Shown here piece after piece: positions 1 to 9,800 of a DNA stretch of 64,000 nucleotides (its first letter is position 1; every line of letters begins with the position of its first letter). The position numbers and the translations under genes were made by a program. The DNA comes from Asanoa iriomotensis (lineage in GTDB: Bacteria > Actinomycetota > Actinomycetes > Mycobacteriales > Micromonosporaceae). The DNA lies in NCBI RefSeq assembly GCF_016862515.1, contig NZ_BONC01000031.1, forward strand, positions 1-64,000. The letters run 5' to 3'. The notes under the pieces were generated by a model. That model had not been told where the DNA came from, ran no database searches, and worked only from the letters and a program-made list of their open reading frames with translations.

Positions 1-1126
1 GGTTGGTCGCCGCCAGGCGGTGGCGGCCCGCGAGGTCGGTCAGGCGGTTGGCCTGTAGCTGTGCGCCGCCCGTGGTGTAGCCGGCGGCGGCGAGGGCGGC
101 GGCGGTCGGGCCGATCGGCTCGACGGCCGCGAATGCGGCGACCACCCGGGACGGGCGGCGGTCGAGCACGGCACCCAGCACGTCCGGCCCGCCGCCGCCC
201 ACGAAGACCGCGTCCGGGTCCGGTAGGTCGGCCAGGGCCTCGGGTGCCGTGCCGGTCACGACCCGTACGTCGACGCCGTGTTGCGCCGCGTTGGCCCGCA
301 CCAGGTCCGTCGCCGCGGGGTCGCGGTCCACCGCGATCACGGCCGCGCCGAAGCGTCCACATTCGACGGCGACCGAGCCGGACCCGGCGCCGAGGTCCCA
401 GACCAGCGTTCCGGGTACCGGCGCCAGGTGGGCCAGCGCGACCGCGCGTACCTCCGCCTTCGTGATCATCGAGGCGCGGTGGTGGAACGCCTCCTCCGGG
501 AGCGCCCACCCGTCCGGCATGCGCACGCCGCCGGCGAGCCAGCCGGCCGGGCCGGCGGCACCGTCCTCGGCCAGCACGAGAACCACGTTCGGGTCGGTCC
601 AGTCGCCGTCCGGGCCGGTGAGCCGTTCCTCGGCGGTGCCGAGCCGGGAGGCCACCACGATCCGGCGGCGCCACCCCTCCAAGGCCGCCGCGAGTGCCGG
701 CGGGTCCGCGCCGGGGCCGGTCAGCACAGCCACCTTCGGGTACGCGCGACAGACGTTCGCCGCCCGGCGCAAGCCGTCGTCCCGGCCGTGTGCCGACACC
801 ACGACCGCGTCGTCCCACGGCAGTCCCAGCCGGGCGAACGCCTGCGCCACCGACGACACCGCCGGTCGCACCACGGGGTCCACGCCCGCCCGGCGCAGTG
901 TGCGCACGATGCCGAAGAAGCCGGGGTCGCCGCTGGCCACCACCGCGACCGGTCCATCGTGGTCGGTGATCCGGTCGACGGCCGCGGCCACGTCGCCCAT
1001 CACCACCCGTTCGGCGTTCGACGACACGTCGGCCAGGTGTCGGGCGCCGCCCACCAGCAGCGTGGCCGGGCCGACCGTGGCCGGCAGGGGGCCGCCGTCG
1101 TGGCCGTACACCGTCACGTCAGGCAT
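1..1126 (-). CDS. cobL: CobL: precorrin-6Y C5,15-methyltransferase (decarboxylating), CbiE-CbiT fusion, 3' end off the window
   Basis: The gene encodes the SAM-dependent enzyme that methylates precorrin-6Y at C5 and C15 and decarboxylates it in aerobic cobalamin synthesis. About 375 codons are visible. The N-terminal CbiE part has the tetrapyrrole-methylase segment VVASGDPGFFGI. The C-terminal CbiT part begins near ITKAEVRAV and has the Rossmann SAM motif VWDLGAGSGSVAVE. The reading frame is still open at base 1, so the last residues are missing. The ATG at 1126 overlaps the cobM stop by 8 bases; a GTG at 1117 is a weaker alternative. It is the last visible gene of the riboswitch-led operon. 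CobG, CobH and CobJ are not in the window and may lie to the left. Confidence 0.93.
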   Translation of the reverse strand, partial: MPDVTVYGHDGGPLPATVGPATLLVGGARHLADVSSNAERVVMGDVAAAVDRITDHDGPVAVVASGDPGFFGIVRTLRRAGVDPVVRPAVSSVAQAFARLGLPWDDAVVVSAHGRDDGLRRAANVCRAYPKVAVLTGPGADPPALAAALEGWRRRIVVASRLGTAEERLTGPDGDWTDPNVVLVLAEDGAAGPAGWLAGGVRMPDGWALPEEAFHHRASMITKAEVRAVALAHLAPVPGTLVWDLGAGSGSVAVECGRFGAAVIAVDRDPAATDLVRANAAQHGVDVRVVTGTAPEALADLPDPDAVFVGGGGPDVLGAVLDRRPSRVVAAFAAVEPIGPTAAALAAAGYTTGGAQLQANRLTDLAGRHRLAATN

Positions 1127-1919
1127 GTCGGGCCTTCAGCTCTTCGCGGGCCGTCCGCTCGGCCTTGCGGTGTCCGTGGAAATGGCCCGGGTGGTAGAGG
1201 TGGCTGCGCGTGCCGTGCGCGGCCAGCGCCGGCCCGACCAGGAACAGCGTGTGCTTCCACAGCTTGTGCGCCCGGACCGTCTCGGCCAGCGTGCCGATCG
1301 TGCACCAGGCCAGCAGCTCGTCGGGCCAGCTCACCCGCGAACCGATCACCACCGGTGTCTCGGCCGGGTAGCCGCCGGCCAGCAGTTGCTCGGCGAGCTG
1401 TTTGGCGCGCGCCGCTGACAGGAACACCGCCATCGTGGTGCCGTGCCGGGCGAAGTCCGCGATCCGCTCCCCGTCGGGCATCGGTGTCTTGCCGCCCTCG
1501 AGCCGGGTCAGGATCACCGACTGGGCCACCTCGGGCACCGTCAGCTCCCGGCCGGCCGCCGCCGCGACGGCCGCGAACGCCGAGACACCCGGCACGATCT
1601 CCGTCTCCAGGTCGAGGTCCGCACAGGCGTCGAGCTGCTCCGCCACCGCGCCCCACAGGCTCGGGTCGCCGGAGTGCAGCCGCACCACGTGCAGACCCTC
1701 GGCCGCCGCGCGGTGGTAGATCTCGACGACCGCCTCCAGCGGCACGGCCGCCGAGTCGACCACCTCGGCCCCGGGCCGCACGTGCGTGAGCACCTCGGCG
1801 GCGACCAGGCTGGACGCCCAGACCACCACGTCGGCCTCGCCCAGGCGGCGGGCCGCGCGCAGCGTCAGCAGGTCGGCGGCGCCCGGGCCCGCACCGACGA
1901 AGCTCACCCGACCGGTCAC
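1119..1919 (-). CDS. cobM: CobM: precorrin-4 C11-methyltransferase
   Basis: The product (266 aa) methylates C11 of precorrin-4 with SAM in the aerobic corrin pathway. It opens with the tetrapyrrole-methylase motif VSFVGAGPGAADLLTLR. It carries the HSGDPSLWGA stretch near residue 85 and the EIVPGVSAFAA segment, both typical of CobM/CbiF. Length is normal for the family. The GTG start at 1919 overlaps the cobI stop as GTGA (4 bases), so translation is probably coupled. The end overlaps cobL by 8 bases. A histidine-rich tail (LYHPGHFHGHRK) follows the catalytic domain and is commonly seen in actinobacterial CobM. Confidence 0.95.
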   Translation of the reverse strand: MTGRVSFVGAGPGAADLLTLRAARRLGEADVVVWASSLVAAEVLTHVRPGAEVVDSAAVPLEAVVEIYHRAAAEGLHVVRLHSGDPSLWGAVAEQLDACADLDLETEIVPGVSAFAAVAAAAGRELTVPEVAQSVILTRLEGGKTPMPDGERIADFARHGTTMAVFLSAARAKQLAEQLLAGGYPAETPVVIGSRVSWPDELLAWCTIGTLAETVRAHKLWKHTLFLVGPALAAHGTRSHLYHPGHFHGHRKAERTAREELKARHA

Positions 1920-2629
1920 AGCTTTCCTCCCCGCCGCTCGCGCACGGCCGGGATCAGCACCGTCGCCAGGTACGGCAACGGACCGTCGACCGCGTCGAGC
2001 GGCTGCACCTTCTCGTCCGGCAGCCCGAGGTGGCTGCCCACCACGGCACCGCGCCCGGCGGCCGCCGAGGCGATCGCCGCCATGTGCCGCCCGCCCTTGT
2101 AGACCACCACGGTCGCGTCCCGTTCCAGCGCCGCGTGCAGCGCGCCCAGGTCGCCGCGGGCCATCGGCAGCAGCACCAGCTCCTCGCCGCCCTCGACCAG
2201 CGGCCGTCCGGCGGCGGCGGCCAGCGCCTGCATCGCGGTGATGCCCGGCACGGTCTCGATCTCCACCTCCGGTACCAGCCCGCGCACGGTCTCCGCCAGA
2301 TAGCCGAAGGTCGCGTACACGTTGGGGTCGCCGATCGTGGCGAACGCCGCCGTGCCGCCGGTCTCCCGCAGCCACTGCGCGACCCGCCGCCCGGCCTCGT
2401 CCCAGTAGTGCTCGCGCCGGCCCGCGTCCGTCCGCTCGTTGAGCGCGAACACCAGCCGCTCGATCCGCTCGTGGGCGGCGTGCGCCCGCACGGTCGCCTC
2501 CGCGCGCCCGACATCGGCCGGATCGAGCACGGGTACGAACACCCGGCCGGCGGTCGCCAGCGCGCGCACGCCCTTGAGCGTCATCAGCTCCGGATCTCCG
2601 GGCCCGACGCCGACTCCGATCAGGCGCAT
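1916..2629 (-). CDS. cobI: CobI: precorrin-2 C20-methyltransferase
   Basis: The product (237 aa) transfers a methyl group from SAM to C20 of precorrin-2, the first step committing it to corrins. The N-terminus LIGVGVGPGDPELMTLKG is the hallmark SAM-binding loop of CobI/CbiL. FATIGDPNVYATFGYL and ETVPGITAMQALAA match the conserved second and third methylase motifs. The ATG at 2629 lies 9 bases inside the end of cobB, and the stop overlaps the cobM start. It is therefore in the middle of the tightly packed cobO-B-I-M-L run. Confidence 0.95.
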   Translation of the reverse strand: MRLIGVGVGPGDPELMTLKGVRALATAGRVFVPVLDPADVGRAEATVRAHAAHERIERLVFALNERTDAGRREHYWDEAGRRVAQWLRETGGTAAFATIGDPNVYATFGYLAETVRGLVPEVEIETVPGITAMQALAAAAGRPLVEGGEELVLLPMARGDLGALHAALERDATVVVYKGGRHMAAIASAAAGRGAVVGSHLGLPDEKVQPLDAVDGPLPYLATVLIPAVRERRGGKL

Positions 2630-3951
2630 GCCGCCACCAGCCGTTCCGCGATCTCCGGGGCACCGGCCCAGTGCAGGTGCAGGTAGGAGGCGTGCACGTT
2701 GCCCGCCACGAAGCCCTCGCCGGGCTTGTCCCGCCAGGCGTACGCGGGCGCCTCCCCGGCGCCGGGCGTGGTCGCCGTGCGGTGGAACTCGTGCCCGGTG
2801 AGCCGGGTGCCGACCGGCGCGAGCCAGCTCGGCGAGATCGCCACCGCGTCCCGGTAGCCGAGCGTGAGCCGGCCGGTCATCTCGGCGTCCGCCGGCAGCA
2901 CGCCGCACATCGGTGCGCCGTCGAGGCTGCGGGCCAACCAGAGCAGGCCCGCGCACTCGGCCGCGACGGGAGCGCCGGCGGCGGCCAGCCCGGCCACGGC
3001 GGCCCGCAACGGGACGTTGGCGGACAGCTCGGCCGCGTACACCTCGGGGAAGCCGCCGCCGACGACCAGCGCGGCGGTCCCGGGCGGCAAAGCCTCGTCG
3101 TGCAACGGGTCCACGGTCACGACCTCCGCGCCCGCGGCGGCCAACAGCTCGGTGGTCTCCGCGTACGAGAAGCTGAACGCCGGCCCACCGGCCACCGCGA
3201 CCACCGGCCGGTCAGGCCGAGAAGCAACCGGTGGCGACCACGGCTCGACCGCCAACGGCGGCGCCGTGGCGGCCGCCGCCTCGATAGCGGAAAGGTCCAC
3301 ACTGGACGCGATCAGCTCGGCCAGCGCGGCCATGGCCGTCGCCGCCGTCGCGTGCCGTTCCACGACGGGCACGAGCCCGAGATGCCGGGACGGCGCGGCG
3401 ACCGCCTCCGATCGCCGCAGCACGCCGAGCACCGGGGTTCCGGTCTCCTCCAGCGCCTCGCGCAGGATCGCCTCGTGCCGGTCCGAGCCCACCTTGTTGA
3501 GCACCACGCCGGCCAGCCGCAGCGTCGGGTCGAAGCCGCGGAACCCGTGCACCAGCGCGGCCACCGACCGTCCGACCGCCGAACCGTCGACCACGAGCAG
3601 CACCGGCGCGGAGAGCAGCTTGGCCACCTGCGCGGTCGAACCGTGCTCGCCCGCGTGCGCCCGGCCGTCGAAGAGCCCCATCACACCCTCGACGACCGCG
3701 AGGTCGGCGCCCTCGGCGCCGTGCGCGAACAGCGGCGCGATCCGTTCCTCGCCGACCATGACCGGGTCGAGGTTGCGGCCGGGACGGCCGCTGGCCAGCG
3801 CGTGGTAGCCGGGGTCGATGTAGTCCGGACCGACCTTGAACCCGGCCACCCGCTTGCCCCGGGCGGCGAACGCCGCCAGCAGCCCGCCCGCGACGGTGGT
3901 CTTGCCGTGCCCGGACGCCGGCGCGGCCACCACGATGCGCGGGGTGGTCAC
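2620..3951 (-). CDS. cobB: CobB/CbiA: cobyrinic (hydrogenobyrinic) acid a,c-diamide synthase
   Basis: The product (443 aa) is the ATP- and glutamine-dependent amidase that amidates the a and c side chains of the corrin ring. The N-terminal dethiobiotin-synthetase-like domain has the P-loop APASGHGKTT (residues 10-19) and VVEGVMGLFDG. The C-terminal GATase-3 domain has the nucleophile in AECAGLLWLA and the HEFHRTATT histidine motif. Two adjacent GTG codons (3954, 3951) could start it. I chose 3951 because it gives a GTGA overlap with the cobO stop. The downstream end overlaps cobI by 10 bases. Confidence 0.95.
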   Translation of the reverse strand: MTTPRIVVAAPASGHGKTTVAGGLLAAFAARGKRVAGFKVGPDYIDPGYHALASGRPGRNLDPVMVGEERIAPLFAHGAEGADLAVVEGVMGLFDGRAHAGEHGSTAQVAKLLSAPVLLVVDGSAVGRSVAALVHGFRGFDPTLRLAGVVLNKVGSDRHEAILREALEETGTPVLGVLRRSEAVAAPSRHLGLVPVVERHATAATAMAALAELIASSVDLSAIEAAAATAPPLAVEPWSPPVASRPDRPVVAVAGGPAFSFSYAETTELLAAAGAEVVTVDPLHDEALPPGTAALVVGGGFPEVYAAELSANVPLRAAVAGLAAAGAPVAAECAGLLWLARSLDGAPMCGVLPADAEMTGRLTLGYRDAVAISPSWLAPVGTRLTGHEFHRTATTPGAGEAPAYAWRDKPGEGFVAGNVHASYLHLHWAGAPEIAERLVAACA

Positions 3952-4568
3952 CACTCGATGCCCTGCTGTCCCTTGCGGCCGACGTCCATCGGATGCTTGA
4001 CCTTGGTCATCTCGGTGACCAGGTCGGCCGCCTCGACCAGCGCCGGCGCTGCGTCCCGCCCGGTCACGACGACGTGCTGGTTGCCCGGCCGGGCGCGCAG
4101 CGTCGTCACGACCTCGGCGACGTCGACCCAACCCCATTTCATCGGGTACGTGAACTCGTCCAGCACGTAGAACCGGTAACGCTCGTCGGCCAGGTCCCGC
4201 TTGACCTGCGCCCAGCCCTCGGCCGCTTCGGCGGCGTGGTCGCGCTCGTCGCCGGGCCGGGCCAGCCACGACCAGCCCTCGCCCATCTTGTGCCAGGTGA
4301 CCGGCGCGCCTGCCCCGGTGGCCTCGTGGTGAGCACCCAGCGCTTTGAGCGCCGACTCCTCGCCGACCCGCCACTTCGGACTCTTCACGAACTGGAACAC
4401 CACGATCGGCCAGCCGGCGTTCCAGGCACGCAGCGCCATCCCGAACGCGGCCGTCGACTTGCCCTTGCCGACGCCGGTGTGCACGGCGAGCAGCGGCTGC
4501 CGCCGCCGTTCCCGCGTGGTCAGGCCGTCGTCGGGAACCTGTTCGACCTTGCCCTGTGGCATCGTCAC
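3948..4568 (-). CDS. cobO: CobO: corrinoid adenosyltransferase (CobA/BtuR type)
   Basis: The product (206 aa) transfers the 5'-deoxyadenosyl group from ATP to the corrin cobalt. The P-loop HTGVGKGKSTAAFGMALR and the acidic motif FYVLDEFTYPMKWGW are typical of the CobA/CobO family, as is the C-terminal KHPMDVGRKGQQGIEW. GTG at 4568 gives a GTGA overlap with the upstream chelatase stop. ATG at 4562 is an equally reasonable start and would shorten the protein by two residues. Its place between chelatase and cobB fits adenosylation soon after cobalt insertion. Confidence 0.95.
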   Translation of the reverse strand: MTMPQGKVEQVPDDGLTTRERRRQPLLAVHTGVGKGKSTAAFGMALRAWNAGWPIVVFQFVKSPKWRVGEESALKALGAHHEATGAGAPVTWHKMGEGWSWLARPGDERDHAAEAAEGWAQVKRDLADERYRFYVLDEFTYPMKWGWVDVAEVVTTLRARPGNQHVVVTGRDAAPALVEAADLVTEMTKVKHPMDVGRKGQQGIEW

Positions 4569-6556
4569 ACCGCCTTGAGGGTGGCGGCGGACAGCGCCGC
4601 GAGCGGGAGGTACTCGGCGTCCAGGGCACCGGCCAGCGTGCGGGCCATGCCGAGCTTGACCGGGCCGGTCTCGCAGTCGACCACGACGCTCGGCACGCCG
4701 GCGAGGGCCGGTGCGACCGTGCGCGGGTCCGGGCCGCGGGTGTGCCGGCCGTCGGTGACCACGACCAGCAGCGGGCGGCGCAGCGGGTCACGGCGCCGCT
4801 CGCCGGCCAGCGTGCGGGCGGCGGCGGCGAGGCCTGCGGCCAGCGGCGTGCGCCCGCCTGTGCGCAGGTCGGCCAGCCGGCGCACGCCGACCTCGTGGCT
4901 GGAGGTCGGGCGCAGCACGGTGGTCGCGTCGGTGTCCCGGAACGTGATCATGCCCACCGTGTCGCGCCGCTGGTAGGCGTCGCGGAGCAGCGAGAGCACG
5001 GCGGTCTTGACGGTGGCCATCCGGGCCCGGGCGGCCATCGAGCCGGACGCGTCGACCACGAACAACACCAGGTTGGCCTCGCGTCCGATGTGGACCGCCT
5101 CGCGCAGGTGCCGCTCGCGGATCGCTATTCGGGCAAGGAACGGTCCGTTGTTAACGCTATGCGTTAACAACGGACCGTTCCTTGCGCTCTGGTCCCGGGC
5201 GGCGGCGAGGACGGTGTCGGGCAGGTGCACGGCGCCGATCCGCCCGCGTGGGGCACGGGAACCGGCGACCCGGCCCCGGGCGGCGTAGGCGGGCGAGCGG
5301 CGTCCACTGTGGCCGTAGCGGCCACGGGAGCGTGCGGTAAGGGTGCGGGTCTTGTAGGCGGAGCCGACCGGGGCCGCCGCGGCCGGCGGGGGAGTGGCAG
5401 GTGCGCCGCCCGGCCGGTCCTCGGCGTCGGGCGCGGCAGCGGCACCGCCGCCGTCCGGGCCGCCCGCGTCCGGGGGCGGATTCTCCGAGCCCTGGCCGCC
5501 GCCCTGGTCCGGGTCGTCGTCCGGCTCCGGCGGCGGCTGTTCGGACCCGCCGGCCTGCTCGAGCGCGTCGTCCAGGGCCTGCTGGTCGGCGCCCGGCGGG
5601 TCGAACGGGTCGCGCCGTCGCCGGTGCGGCAGGGCCAGCCGGGCCGCGTCGTCGACCTCCTGGTCGGTCACGATGGCCCGGTCCCGCCAGGCGGCCAGCG
5701 CGACCGCGGTGCGGGCGATGACGATGTCGGCGCGCAGCCCGTCGACGCCGTACGCCAGGCAGATCCGGGCGATCCGGTCCAGTGCGGCGTCCGGCAGCGT
5801 GACCTTCGGCAGCCGGGCCCGGGCCGCCACGATCCGCTCGGCCGTCGCGGCGTCCGCGTCGGCGAACCGCGCGGCGAAGCCGTCCGGGTCGGCCTCGTAG
5901 GCCAGCCGGCGGCGGACCACCTCGGCCCGGTCGCCGGGCTCCTGCGGCGCGCCGACCTCGACCACGAGCCCGAACCGGTCGACGAGCTGCGGCCGCGGCT
6001 CGCCCTCCTCCGGGTTCATCGTGCCGACCAGCAGGAAACGGGCGGCGTGCCGGAGCGAGACGCCGTCGCGCTCGACGAACGCGCGGCCCATCGCGGCCGC
6101 GTCCAGCAGCAGGTCGACCAGGTGGTCGGGGAGCAGGTTGACCTCGTCGACGTAGAGCGCGCCCCGGTGCGCGGCGGCGAGCAGGCCCGGCTCGTACGCC
6201 TTCGTGCCCTCGGTCAGGATCCGCTGCACGTCGAGGGTGCCGACGACCCGGTCTTCGGTGGCGCCGACCGGCAGCTCCACGAGCCGCGACCGCCGGACGG
6301 TCCGCGTCGCGCCGGCGTGCGGGCCGTCCGGGCAGGTCGGGTCGGGCGCGGCCGGGTCACAGGCGAACCGGCAGCCCGGCACCACCGCGATGTCCGGCAG
6401 CAGCGCCGCGAGCGCCCGTACCATCGTCGACTTCGCGGTGCCCTTCTCGCCGCGGACCAGGACGCCGCCGATCACCGGCGACACGGCGTTGAGCAGCAGG
6501 GCCTGGCGGAGGTCGGCGAGGCCGACGACGGCGGAGAACGGGTACGCGGCACTCAT
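4565..6556 (-). CDS. Fused ChlI/ChlD-type metal chelatase subunit (probable cobaltochelatase partner), with in-frame palindromic insert
   Basis: The 663-aa protein joins an AAA+ ATPase and a VWA domain. In actinobacterial cob clusters such proteins are taken to work with CobN in cobalt insertion. Walker A is GEKGTAKST (residues 36-44) and Walker B lies in GALYVDEVNLLP. An acidic, proline-rich linker (about 340-440) follows. The C-terminal VWA domain has the MIDAS motif DASGSM near residue 500. Just before it, residues about 458-475 read ARNGPLLTHSVNNGPFLA. That peptide is encoded by a perfect 53-bp palindrome at 5133-5185 and looks like an insertion into a flexible connector. The ATG at 6556 is the first codon after the cobalamin riboswitch. 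The end overlaps cobO by 4 bases. Confidence 0.92.
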   Translation of the reverse strand: MSAAYPFSAVVGLADLRQALLLNAVSPVIGGVLVRGEKGTAKSTMVRALAALLPDIAVVPGCRFACDPAAPDPTCPDGPHAGATRTVRRSRLVELPVGATEDRVVGTLDVQRILTEGTKAYEPGLLAAAHRGALYVDEVNLLPDHLVDLLLDAAAMGRAFVERDGVSLRHAARFLLVGTMNPEEGEPRPQLVDRFGLVVEVGAPQEPGDRAEVVRRRLAYEADPDGFAARFADADAATAERIVAARARLPKVTLPDAALDRIARICLAYGVDGLRADIVIARTAVALAAWRDRAIVTDQEVDDAARLALPHRRRRDPFDPPGADQQALDDALEQAGGSEQPPPEPDDDPDQGGGQGSENPPPDAGGPDGGGAAAAPDAEDRPGGAPATPPPAAAAPVGSAYKTRTLTARSRGRYGHSGRRSPAYAARGRVAGSRAPRGRIGAVHLPDTVLAAARDQSARNGPLLTHSVNNGPFLARIAIRERHLREAVHIGREANLVLFVVDASGSMAARARMATVKTAVLSLLRDAYQRRDTVGMITFRDTDATTVLRPTSSHEVGVRRLADLRTGGRTPLAAGLAAAARTLAGERRRDPLRRPLLVVVTDGRHTRGPDPRTVAPALAGVPSVVVDCETGPVKLGMARTLAGALDAEYLPLAALSAATLKAV
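5133..5185. repeat. 53-bp perfect palindrome inside the chelatase gene, copy 1
   Basis: Two perfect 25-bp arms surround a TAT loop. The arms carry the 13-mer GGAACGGTCCGTT and its reverse complement, and the centre reads AACGCTATGCGTT. Copy 2 (41483-41535) has the same length, core and loop. On the coding strand only one of three frames has no stop, and that is the frame of the chelatase. Known dispersed palindromic repeats such as REP/MITE families behave this way, but I do not know a name for this one. Confidence 0.9.
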
Positions 6557-6621
6557 TGTGCGTGCAGGCGCGACGACATGGCGCAATCCCTTCCGCGGGT
6601 GTCCACGCCCGCGACGGTTCG

Positions 6622-6790
6622 ACGGCGAGCGGCCGAGTGTCCTGGCTCCCGGATCGACGCTTCCCCTCGGCCTTCCAACCCTTGCGGGCCGTGACCAATC
6701 GGGTGAGGGTTCGCTCCCCGGTGACAGTGGCGGGACCGCCCCGGAATCGCACCGGGTTCCTCCGCACCGCTCGTTCCAACATGCTGACCC
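6622..6790 (-). promoter_or_regulatory. Cobalamin (AdoCbl) riboswitch
   Basis: Read on the minus strand, this stretch shows the B12-riboswitch core. GGAACCCGGTGCGATTCC is followed by the B12-box region GCGGTCCCGCCACTGT, then a GGGGAGCG..CCC arm. The 3' conserved element GGGAGCCAGGACACTC ends about 70 bases before the chelatase ATG. A short hairpin (CGCGGG..CCCGCG) between the aptamer and the start could be the expression platform. It should repress the chelatase-cobO-B-I-M-L operon when adenosylcobalamin is abundant. Boundaries are approximate. Confidence 0.93.
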
Positions 6791-6821
6791 ACTGACGCGG
6801 GCCGCGTCAAAGGGAGTGAGA

Positions 6822-9800
6822 TTACGCTCCCTCGAGGTCCCCTTCCGTCCGGAGGTACTCGGCACGCAGCGCGTCGATGGTCTCCGGCGACGGTGAAGCC
6901 CACAGACCCCGCTCGGCCGCCTCCAGCAACCGCTCCGTGATGCCGCGCAGGGCCCACGGGTTGGACTTGTCGAGGAACTCGCGCACCGACGGGTCCAGCA
7001 CGTAGGCGGCGGCCAGCTTCTCGTACATCCAGTCGTCGACGACGCCGGCCGTCGCGTCGTACCCGAAGAGGTAGTCGACCGTCGCGGCGAGCTCGAACGC
7101 GCCCTTGTAGCCGTGCCGGCGCATCGCCTCGATCCAGCGCGGGTTGACCACCCGGGCGCGGAACACCCGTTTCGTCTCTTCTGCCAGCGACCGGGTGCGT
7201 ACCTCGTCAGGACGGTGCGAGTCGCCGATGTACGCGGCCGGGTCGCTGCCGCGCAACGCGCGCACCATCGCCACCATGCCGCCGTGGTACTGGAAGTAGT
7301 CGTCGGAGTCGGCGATGTCGTGCTCGCGGGTGTCGACGTTCTTGGCCGCCACCGCCATCCGCCGATAGACCGTCTCGAGGTCGCCGCGCGCCGCCCGCCC
7401 GTCCAGCCCGCGCCCGTAGGCGTAGCCGCCCCAGACCGCGTACACCTCGGCGAGGTCGCGGTCGTCGCGCCAGTTGCGGGCGTCGATCAACGGCAACAGG
7501 CCGGCACCGTACGCGCCGGGCTTGGAACCGAAGATCCTGGTGGTGGCCCGCCGCCAGTCGCCGTGCTCGGCCTGGTCGGCCAGGGCGTGCTCCCGGACGA
7601 AGTTGTCGGGCTCGTCGAGGTCGGCGACCGCGGCGATCGCGTCGTCCAGTAGGGCGATCACATGCGGGAACGCGTCGCGGAAGAAGCCGGAGATGCGGAC
7701 CGTCACGTCGATCCGGGGCCGTTGGAGCTCCTCGCGCGGGACGATCTCGAAGCCGGTGACCCGGCGGGAGGCGTCGTCCCAGACCGGGCGGGCGCCGATC
7801 AGCGCGAGCACCTCGGCGATGTCGTCGCCCTGGGTGCGCATGGCGCTGGTGCCCCAGACCGTCAGCCCGACCAGGGCCGGCCAGGTGCCGGTGTCCTCCC
7901 GGTGGCGGGCGAGCAGCGAGTCGGCCAGCGCGCGGCCGACGTCCCAGGCGTTGCGCGACGGGATCGCCTTGGGGTCGACGGAGTAGAAGTTGCGGCCGGT
8001 CGGCAGCACGTTGACCAGGCCGCGGGTGGGCGAGCCGGACGGGCCGGCGGGCACGTAGCCGCCGTCGAGCGCGTGAGCGACGGCTTTAAGCTCGTCGGTG
8101 GTCGCGGCCAGCCGCGGGACGACCTCGGTGGCGGCGAAGCGGAGCACCTCGACGACCGCTTCGGGCGTGCTCTCCAACACCTCGGTTGCGGCAACGGTTG
8201 CGGCATCCGCAGCCCACGCGTGGCTCTCCATCGCGAGCACCAGCCGGCGGGCCGTGTCCTCCAAGGCGTCGCTCTCCAGCGCGGTGTCGTCGAGGCCGAG
8301 GTAGACGGCGAGGGCCTCGCGCAGGCCCGGCAGGGCGCCGCGGCGGCCACCCCAGACCTGGCGGGCGCGCAGGATCGCCAGCACCATGTTGACCCGTGCC
8401 TCGCCCTCGGGCGGCGCGCCGAGGATGTGCAGGCCGTCGCGGATCAGCGAGTCCTTGATCTCGCATAGGTAGCCGTCGACGTGCAGCACGAAGTCGTCGA
8501 AGTCGTCGTCGCCCGGCTGCTCGTCGACGTGCAGGTCGTGGTGCAGTTCGGCGGCGTGGATCAGCGTCCAGATCTGCGCCCGCAGGGTCGGCACCTTCGT
8601 GGGGTCGAGCGCGGCGACGGTGGCGTACTCGTCGAGGAGCTGTTCCAGGCGGGCCATGTCGCCGTACGTGTCGGCGCGGGCCATCGGGGGCACCAGGTGG
8701 TCGACGATCGTGGCGTGGCCGCGCCGCTTGGCCTGGGTGCCCTCGCCCGGGTCGTTGACCACGAACGGGTAGACGAGCGGGAGGTCGCCGAGCACGGCGT
8801 CCGGTGCGCACTCCTTCGACAGGCCGAGCCCCTTGCCGGGCAGCCACTCCAGGGTGCCGTGCTTGCCGAGGTGCACGACGGCGTCCACGTTGGACCGCAA
8901 CCAGCGGTACGCGGCCAGGTAGTGGTGCGACGGCGGCAGGTCCGGGTCGTGGTAGATGGCGATCGGGTTCTCGCCGAAGCCGCGCGGGGGCTGGATCATC
9001 AGCGTGACGTTGCCGTACCGGAGGGCGGCCAGGACGATGTCGTTGCCGTCGACGTAGAGCTCGCCGGGCGGGGCGCCCCAGTGCTCGGTCATCGCCTCTC
9101 GCAGGCTCTGCGGGACCTCTTCGAACCATTGCTGGTACGTGGAAGCGGGCACCCGGATCGGGGCGGCGGCGAGCTGCTCCTCGGTGAGCCATTCGACGTC
9201 GTGGCCGCCGGCGGCGATCAGGGTGTGGATCAGCGTGTCCCCGTCGGTGGGCACGTCGCCGACGTCGTAGCCGGCGTCCTTCAACGCTTGGAGCAGGGCG
9301 ACCGCCGAGGCCGGGGTGTCGAGGCCGACCGCGTTGCCGACCCGGGAGTGCTTGGTCGGGTAGGACGACAGGACGATCGCGAGCCGCTTCTCGCTGTTGG
9401 GGATCGCCCTCAGCTTGGCGTGTCGCACGGCGATGCCCGCCACGCGGGCGGCGCGCTCCGGGTCGGCGCGGTAGACGGGGACGCCGTCCGGACCCGGCTC
9501 CTTGAACGAGAACGGCACCGTGATCAGGCGGCCGTCGAACTCCGGGATCGCCACCTGCATGGCGGCGTCCATGGGGGTGAGTGCGGCGTCACTTCGCTCC
9601 CACGCTTGCTTGGTGGTGGTCAGGCAGAGGCCCTGCAGCACGGGGACGTCGAGGGCGGCCGGTGCTTCGACCGACCAGGCGTCGTCGTCGCCGCCCGCGG
9701 ACGCGTCGGCCGCCGTGGTGCCGCCGGCCGCGAGCACGGTGACGATCAGCGCGTCGCAGCCCTGGAGCAGCTCGTAGAGGCCGGTCTCGGCGGAGCGCAG

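Noticed and set aside
249-1789. Long plus-strand open frames opposite cobL/cobM
   Set aside because: They are antisense shadows created by high GC; the minus strand has clear CobL and CobM motifs.
6822-6840. GGGAG..CTCCC hairpin as cobN terminator
   Set aside because: Stem of only five pairs without a T run; too weak to report as a terminator.
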